Source: Sanguibacter inulinus (GTDB lineage Bacteria; Actinomycetota; Actinomycetes; Actinomycetales; Cellulomonadaceae). From it: a stretch of DNA of 64,000 nucleotides. A program made the position numbers and the translations under genes. Positions within the stretch are counted from its first letter, which is position 1. Each line of letters starts with the position of its first letter. This document shows, in pieces, positions 59,585-64,000 of this stretch. The stretch lies in the NCBI RefSeq assembly GCF_013415325.1, contig NZ_JACBYE010000007.1, positions 62,001-126,000 of the forward strand, written 5' to 3'. The notes below the pieces were generated by a model, which saw only the letters and a program-made list of their open reading frames with translations, searched no databases and was not told the origin of the DNA.

Positions 59585-60042
59585 GAGCGATCTCCTGAGG
59601 TGGTCGTGGTCGGCGAGGGGACGACGGTCGCGGCGCTCGTCGGCGCAGGGGCGACGGCCGCCGCGCTCCTCGGCGTAGGTGCGCTGGCTGTGCCAGGTGC
59701 GCCAGGTGCTTCAGGCTCCTCGAGCAGGAGCCCGACGGTCTCGGCGAACGGTGCCCAGGCGCCGCGGAGAGAGGCGAGGTGCTGGCGCCCGGCGTCGGTC
59801 AGCGTGAAGACCTTCCGCCCAGGTCCACCCTCGCCCTCGCGCCACTGGGCGGTCACGGCCCCGTCGCGCTCGAGCCGGTTGAGGACCGGGTACAGCGCGC
59901 CGCCCTTGATCGGGCCGAGGCCCGCTGCCTGCAGCTGCTGCACGACGGCGTAGCCGTGGGCGCTCCCACGCGACAGGGCGGCGAGGGCGCAGGTGCCGAG
60001 CAGCCCGCGCAGCCACTCACCGGTGAGGTCGATGTCGTCCAT
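59581..60042 (-). CDS. PadR family transcriptional regulator
   Basis: 153 residues. The PadR winged helix (about 8-95) includes LRGLLGTCALAALSRGSAHGYAVVQQL and GALYPVLNRLERDGAVTAQWREGEGGPGRKVFTLTDAGRQHL. The last 40 residues are Ala/Pro/Thr-rich. It probably regulates its own operon with the HAAS-like membrane protein. An ACTAGT pair lies upstream. Confidence 0.85.
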   Translation of the reverse strand: MDDIDLTGEWLRGLLGTCALAALSRGSAHGYAVVQQLQAAGLGPIKGGALYPVLNRLERDGAVTAQWREGEGGPGRKVFTLTDAGRQHLASLRGAWAPFAETVGLLLEEPEAPGAPGTASAPTPRSAAAVAPAPTSAATVVPSPTTTTSGDRS

Positions 60043-60060
60043 GTGCTCATCGTGACACGG

Positions 60061-60082
60061 ACTAGTCGAGAAATCCACTAGT
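60061..60082. promoter_or_regulatory. PadR operator candidate
   Basis: ACTAGT at 60061-60066 and again at 60077-60082, each palindromic, are spaced by 10 bases, in an AT-rich stretch 19 bases before the PadR start. Likely autoregulatory site. Confidence 0.5.
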
Positions 60083-60188
60083 GAATTAGACAAGGAACGG
60101 GGGCTGTCCCGTCAGCGCGTGCTGCCCCCGCGCAGGACCCTTCGACATGGTGGACCAAGGGGTCGACGGCTCCTGCCAGAATTCAGGG

Positions 60189-60608
60189 ATGGATGCTTCG
60201 ACCTACACGCTCACGACAGCCCCGCCCCCGCTCGAGGAGTATCTCGCCCTGCGGCAGCTGTCCGGGCTGACCCCCAAGCGCGCGGAGCAGGCCGGACCGG
60301 CCCTGGCGAACAGCTGGGCCTGGCGGACCGTGCAGACGCAGTCGGGGCAGACCGTCGCGATGGGGCGGGTCGTCGGCGACGGCGGCTGGTACTTCCTCGT
60401 CGCCGACATGGCCACGCTGCCCGAGCACCAGAAGAAGGGCCTCGGGCGGGCAGTCCTCAGTGCCCTGCTCGACGAGATCAGCGACCGTGCCCCGGCAGGC
60501 GCCTACGTGACCCTCATGGCCGACCTACCGGGCCAGCGCCTCTACGAGCAGCTGGGCTTCAAGAGGCCGACCAACGGGTCGATCTCCATGCACCGGCGGA
60601 TCGGCTGA
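60189..60608 (+). CDS. GNAT family N-acetyltransferase
   Basis: 139 residues. VADMATLPEHQKKGLGRAVLSALLDEI (about 70-96) contains the acetyl-CoA loop Q/RxxGxG/A, and GQRLYEQLGFKRP closes the fold. The substrate is unknown. It is divergent from PadR and converges with the MFS gene. Confidence 0.87.
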   Translation: MDASTYTLTTAPPPLEEYLALRQLSGLTPKRAEQAGPALANSWAWRTVQTQSGQTVAMGRVVGDGGWYFLVADMATLPEHQKKGLGRAVLSALLDEISDRAPAGAYVTLMADLPGQRLYEQLGFKRPTNGSISMHRRIG

Positions 60609-60614
60609 GGAGCT

Positions 60615-61973
60615 TCAGGAGCGTCCAGCACCGTCGGTGAGGGCGTCGGAGGCAGCCGTCGCGCCCGGGACCGAGGCCCCGGCCAGGACAGGCTCCCGGT
60701 CGTCGGTCACAGGCACCGGCCCGAGACCCGTGCCAGCAGCCGAGGCCGCGCCGGAGCTGCGCTCACGTCGCTCGATCGCGACGTTCAGCCCACCCAGCAC
60801 GACGAGCAGCACAGCGGCTGCGACGGGGAGCACGAGCGCGACGTCGACCGAGACACGCTCGGCGACGGCGCCGGTGATCGCCGAGGCGAGAGCCTGGGCG
60901 AGGGTCAGCCCGGAGGCGAGCATCGTCATGGTGGTCGTCGAGCGGCCGGCAGGGCTGCGGTGCCCGGCGAGGGAGAAGATCGTGACGAGCGCAGGACCGA
61001 CGCCCAGCCCCATGACGAGCAGCGCGACGACGGTCGCGGAGCGGCTGTCGGCGGTCGCGTAGGCGACCGAGCCGGCGGTCATCACCGCGGCGAAGACGAG
61101 CCAGCGCCACCGCTGCGAGAAGCGCTCCGGCAGGGCGGCAGCGGCCAGGGCGAGGGCTGCGGAGCCGATGCCGAGCATCCCGTAGAGCAGGCCTGCCTGC
61201 GAGCCCTCGCCCTGCGCCTCCATGTCGGCGGTGAGCGAGGTGAGGACCGCGCCGAAGAAGAACCCGATCGCGAAGGTCCCGCCGACCAGGACCATCACCC
61301 GGGAGCGCAGCACGGCGGTGAAGGGGGCGCGCTCGACGGCCTCCTCGGCCTCCGAGCTGGTGGCACGCGCCGTCGGGTGGAGGGCGAAGGCGGTGACGAA
61401 GACGAGGCTCAGGGCGGCGGCGATCGCGACAGGTGCCCAGGGGGCGAGGAAGGACGCGAAGATCCCGACGAGGAACGGCCCGATGACGAAGGCCGTCTCG
61501 TCGGCTGCCGACTCGTAGGACATCGCGCGGGAGTAGGTGCGCTGGCGCTGCTGGGGGAGCAGGCGGTCGCGGATGATCGCGATGACGCGGCTGCGGCTCA
61601 TCGCGGCGGCCTGCGGGGCGCTCAGCCCGATGAGTGCGGCGAGGCCGAGCACGATGCCCGTCGAGGCGCCGGCGAAGACGACCAGCGGGAAGGCTGCGAG
61701 CAGCAGGCCGTTGACCAGCCCGACGGGGACGAGGACTGTGCGCTGCCCGAACTTGTCGACCGCGTCGCCGATGAAGGGACCGGCGATCACCACGCCGATG
61801 CCCACGGCAGCCGAGGCGAGACCACCCAGGGCGACTGATCCGTGCACCTCGGTGACGAGCGTGAGGACTCCGACGACCATCATGGCGAAGGGGAGCCTGG
61901 CGACGAAGGCGAGCGGGAAGTACCACCGGCCGGTGTGCTGGATCAGGGTGAGGGGTGATGTCTGCTGTGCCAA
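60615..61973 (-). CDS. MFS transporter
   Basis: About 452 residues from the TTG at 61973, with 12 membrane helices. DAVDKFGQRTVLVPVGL between helices 2 and 3 resembles the MFS loop motif, and SYESAADETAFVIGPFLVG is typical of the drug/sugar efflux branch. TTG is chosen because GGAGG sits five bases upstream; longer frames contain no better start. An out-of-frame upstream frame overlaps it. Confidence 0.85.
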   Translation of the reverse strand: MAQQTSPLTLIQHTGRWYFPLAFVARLPFAMMVVGVLTLVTEVHGSVALGGLASAAVGIGVVIAGPFIGDAVDKFGQRTVLVPVGLVNGLLLAAFPLVVFAGASTGIVLGLAALIGLSAPQAAAMSRSRVIAIIRDRLLPQQRQRTYSRAMSYESAADETAFVIGPFLVGIFASFLAPWAPVAIAAALSLVFVTAFALHPTARATSSEAEEAVERAPFTAVLRSRVMVLVGGTFAIGFFFGAVLTSLTADMEAQGEGSQAGLLYGMLGIGSAALALAAAALPERFSQRWRWLVFAAVMTAGSVAYATADSRSATVVALLVMGLGVGPALVTIFSLAGHRSPAGRSTTTMTMLASGLTLAQALASAITGAVAERVSVDVALVLPVAAAVLLVVLGGLNVAIERRERSSGAASAAGTGLGPVPVTDDREPVLAGASVPGATAASDALTDGAGRS

Positions 61974-62029
61974 GAGAGCCTCCGCGGCAGCTGGGTGCCG
62001 CCTTGCTCTGTCAGCAGGTAGTTGCACAT
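61943..62029 (-). CDS. Upstream ORF overlapping the MFS start
   Basis: A 28-codon frame begins MCNYLLTEQGG and ends 30 bases inside the MFS gene, out of frame with it. It lies in the long 5' leader (about 114 bases) between a candidate promoter and the TTG start. A ribosome finishing this peptide could open or block the downstream start, so it may set expression. Confidence 0.4.
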   Translation of the reverse strand: MCNYLLTEQGGTQLPRRLSWHSRHHPSP

Positions 62030-62093
62030 CGGTACGTCTCGAGCCTGTGACGGCTCTGGTGCGGCCCACGCAGGACCGTTCGCACCGCAGAAC

Positions 62094-62099
62094 ATCATA
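62094..62099 (-). promoter_or_regulatory. Candidate -10 of the MFS gene
   Basis: ATCATA reads TATGAT on the minus strand, close to the -10 consensus. The -35 is not clear. Confidence 0.4.
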
Positions 62100-62170
62100 G
62101 CAGCGCAGGTCCCGCGGGCGCAGGGTGAGACCTGTCACCGTGCGGCCGGCAGCGGTGCATCACGCGCAGA

Positions 62171-62198
62171 GGGACCGCTGCTCGTGCGCAGCGGTCCC
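62171..62198 (-). terminator. Terminator of mqo
   Basis: GGGACCGCTGC pairs with GCAGCGGTCCC around a six-base loop, 16 bases after the mqo stop in its direction of transcription. Confidence 0.7.
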
Positions 62199-62214
62199 CC
62201 TGGTCAGGTGGTGC

Positions 62215-63714
62215 TCAGGCTGTCTTCTGGAAGTCCGCGTCGTCGGCCTCGAGCTCGGCGAAGGCCTCTTCGGAGCTCCACTCCTGGGGTGCCAGGCTCG
62301 GCATCATGGTGGCGAGCTCGCGGTGCCAGGCCGGGAACTGCTGCGGGAAGCAGCGCTCGAGGAGGTCGACCATCGCCGGGACAGCCGTCGACGCGCCCGG
62401 CGAGGCACCGAGCAGACCGGCGATGGTCCCGTCGGCTGCGGTGATGAGCTCGGTGCCGAACTCGAGCACACCGTGCTTCTCGGGGTGGCTCTTCATCACC
62501 TGGACGCGCTGCCCGGCGGTGATGAACTCCCAGTCCTTCGGGTCGGCCGTCGGCATGAAGTCGCGCAGCGTCTTGAACTTGTTCCAGCGGGACTTCGTCA
62601 CCTCGCTGATGAGGTACTTCGTGAGGTCCATGTTGTCCTTGGCGACCGCGAGCATCGTGACGATGTTGCTCGGACGGATCGACATGAAGAGGTCGAGCAG
62701 CGAGCCCTTCTTGAGGAACTTCGTGCTGAAGCCCGCGTACGGGCCGAAGAGCAGCGAGGTCTCGCCGTCGACGACGCGCGTGTCCAGGTGCGGCACCGAC
62801 ATGGGCGGGGAGCCGACATCGGCCTTGCCGTAGACCTTGGCCTGGTGCTGGGCCACGAGCTCGGGGTTGGTCGTGCGCAGGAAGAGCCCGCTGATCGGGA
62901 AGCCGCCGTAGCCCTTGGCCTCGGGGATCCCGGCCTTCTGCAGCAGCGGCAGCGCGCCTCCGCCGGCGCCGATGAACACGAACTTCGCGTCGACGGTGCT
63001 GCGGCGCTCGGCCGCGTTCCAGGTGCGGTCGGCGACCTTGAGGCGCCAGGTGCCGTCCTTGCGCTGGCGCAGCGACGTGATCTCGTGCTGGAGGTGCAGC
63101 TCTGCACCCGTCGACTCGAGGTAGTCGGTGAGCTTGCGGGTGAGCGCCCCGAAGTTGACGTCGGTGCCCGAGGTCGAGCGGGTCGCGGCGATCGGCTCGT
63201 CGGCCGACCGCTCGGCGACGAGCAGCGGCGCCCACTCGCCGACGACAGCCGGGTCGTCGGTGAACTCGAGGTCGCTGAACAGCGGGTGCACCACGAGCGC
63301 AGCGTGCCGGCGTCGCAGGTAGTCGACGTTCGCCGCGCCGCGGACGAAGGTCATGTGCGGCGTCGAGGCGATGAAGCCCTCGGGCTCGGGCAGCAGGTCG
63401 GCGGAGACCAGGTGCTGCCAGAACTCACGCGAGGTCTGGAACTGCTCGTTGATCGCGACGGCCTTGGTGATGTCGATCGAGCCGTCGGCCTTCTCGGGCG
63501 TGTAGTTCAGCTCGCAGAGGGCGGCGTGCCCGGTGCCGGCGTTGTTCCACGCGTTGGAGCTCTCTTGCGCCACGGCGTCGAGGCGTTCGTAGATGCGGAT
63601 GGACCAGGTGGGCTCGACCAGCCGGATGATGGAACCGAGCGTCGCGCTCATGATTCCGCCACCCACGAGGACGACGTCGACCGGGGTGCTGGGGGTTGCT
63701 GTGCTGTCTGCCAC
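62215..63714 (-). CDS. mqo: Malate:quinone oxidoreductase
   Basis: 499 residues, FAD-dependent, peripheral membrane. VDVVLVGGGIMSATLGSIIRL (about 12-32) is the FAD loop; AQESSNAWNNAGTGHAALCELNYTPE, and KFVFIGAGGGALPLLQKAGIPEAKGYGGFPISG are strongly conserved in Mqo. It oxidises malate to oxaloacetate and passes electrons to quinone. GTG 63714 was chosen because it gives the usual N-terminus. A terminator follows. Confidence 0.95.
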   Translation of the reverse strand: MADSTATPSTPVDVVLVGGGIMSATLGSIIRLVEPTWSIRIYERLDAVAQESSNAWNNAGTGHAALCELNYTPEKADGSIDITKAVAINEQFQTSREFWQHLVSADLLPEPEGFIASTPHMTFVRGAANVDYLRRRHAALVVHPLFSDLEFTDDPAVVGEWAPLLVAERSADEPIAATRSTSGTDVNFGALTRKLTDYLESTGAELHLQHEITSLRQRKDGTWRLKVADRTWNAAERRSTVDAKFVFIGAGGGALPLLQKAGIPEAKGYGGFPISGLFLRTTNPELVAQHQAKVYGKADVGSPPMSVPHLDTRVVDGETSLLFGPYAGFSTKFLKKGSLLDLFMSIRPSNIVTMLAVAKDNMDLTKYLISEVTKSRWNKFKTLRDFMPTADPKDWEFITAGQRVQVMKSHPEKHGVLEFGTELITAADGTIAGLLGASPGASTAVPAMVDLLERCFPQQFPAWHRELATMMPSLAPQEWSSEEAFAELEADDADFQKTA

Positions 63715-63764
63715 GGCTTCGATGCTAAGACTCTGCGCGCTGAGAGCAGGGGTCGAGTGATGAA

Positions 63765-63802
63765 GATCACGGCCCTCGCAAGATGCTCCGAGGGCCGTGA
63801 TC
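63765..63802 (-). terminator. Terminator after the solute-binding protein gene
   Basis: GATCACGGCCCTCG (63765-63778) pairs with CGAGGGCCGTGATC (63789-63802), 14 perfect base pairs around a 10-base loop. It lies just past the stop of the right-edge gene. Confidence 0.75.
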
Positions 63803-63816
63803 AAGGGTCGGAAGTC

Positions 63817-64000
63817 CTATGACGTCAGGGCCTTCGTGATGCTCTCCGACTCCGACGTGATGGTGGCCTGGTCGACCAGGTCGCTGGCCTCGTCGGTGAG
63901 CAGCGTGGTCCACCGGTCGAGGATCTCCTGGGCCGTCCCGTCCGTGACCAGGGACGACGTGAGGTCAGCCGTCGCCTGGTCGACGAGCGCTGCGAAGTCC
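63817..64000 (-). CDS. Probable solute-binding protein, C-terminal fragment
   Basis: Only the last 60 codons are inside the window. The visible part (…SLVTDGTAQEILDRWTTLLTDEA…) is helical and acidic, like the C-terminus of a sugar-type ABC substrate-binding protein. The identification is weak without the N-terminus. TAG stop; a strong hairpin follows. Confidence 0.5.
   Translation of the reverse strand, partial: DFAALVDQATADLTSSLVTDGTAQEILDRWTTLLTDEASDLVDQATITSESESITKALTS

Overview
The window is high-GC DNA (about 70%) with dense, short-gapped operons, many GTG starts and ATGA/GTGA stop-start overlaps. It looks like chromosome from an actinobacterium. A complete C50-carotenoid operon (idi-crtE-crtB-crtI-crtYe-crtYf-crtEb), an F420-type luciferase-like oxidoreductase and mycothiol-type arsenate reductases point to the Micrococcales, somewhere near Cellulomonas, Sanguibacter or Oerskovia. 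I cannot fix the genus from sequence alone. I saw no rRNA, tRNA, CRISPR array, transposase or phage genes.

Layout. 0-2 kb: 5' end of an oligopeptide-type ABC importer (permease fragment and substrate-binding lipoprotein) with a divergent TetR regulator. 2.7-5.5 kb: an orphan HicB-like DNA-binding protein behind three phased palindromes, a hypothetical gene, an MpaB-type oxygenase and a UPF0303 protein. 5.6-10 kb: a lipoprotein, then a branched-chain amino acid block: leuA with a four-leucine leader peptide, a divergent FadR-type regulator, and the exporter pair azlC-azlD. 10-17 kb: quinone reductase-like enzyme, P-loop kinase, membrane-anchored protein, ECF sigma factor with its CU044_5270-type partner, M20 peptidase, and a CtaG/DUF2243 membrane pair. 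17.2-19.4 kb: a TetR-controlled GNAT plus paired SMR efflux operon. 19.5-22.3 kb: YjbR protein, chloramphenicol acetyltransferase-like enzyme, and a lower-GC secreted Cys/Gly-rich protein with a tiny membrane partner. 22.3-30.3 kb: two luciferase-like oxidoreductases, a DUF606 transporter, a CbxX-type AAA ATPase, YchJ, adenine deaminase and an APC permease.

30.3-38.1 kb is a sulfur/arsenic island: an ACR2-like arsenate reductase, a CoA-disulfide reductase-rhodanese fusion with a CstR-like sensor and a perfect operator, ArsO, ArsC, an apparent remnant of thioredoxin reductase, an ArsR-ArsC fusion, Acr3 and ArsR. Three GATCG-type dyads precede ars units. 38.1-45.2 kb holds housekeeping and hypothetical genes (YciI, DUF1304, PEP mutase-like, methyltransferase, AraC, CYTH, esterase). 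45.3-51.8 kb is the carotenoid operon with a divergent MarR regulator, probably the equivalent of CrtR. 51.8-55.1 kb: TRIC channel and a two-permease/one-ATPase ABC exporter. 55.2-64 kb: thymidine kinase, DUF2277, aldo/keto reductase, PadR with a HAAS-like membrane partner, GNAT, an MFS transporter with an overlapping upstream ORF, malate:quinone oxidoreductase, and the 3' end of a probable solute-binding protein.

The strongest leads for something under-described are the leuA leader, the triple-operator HicB-like gene, the secreted Cys/Gly-rich protein with its small membrane partner, and the mosaic arsenic/persulfide island.
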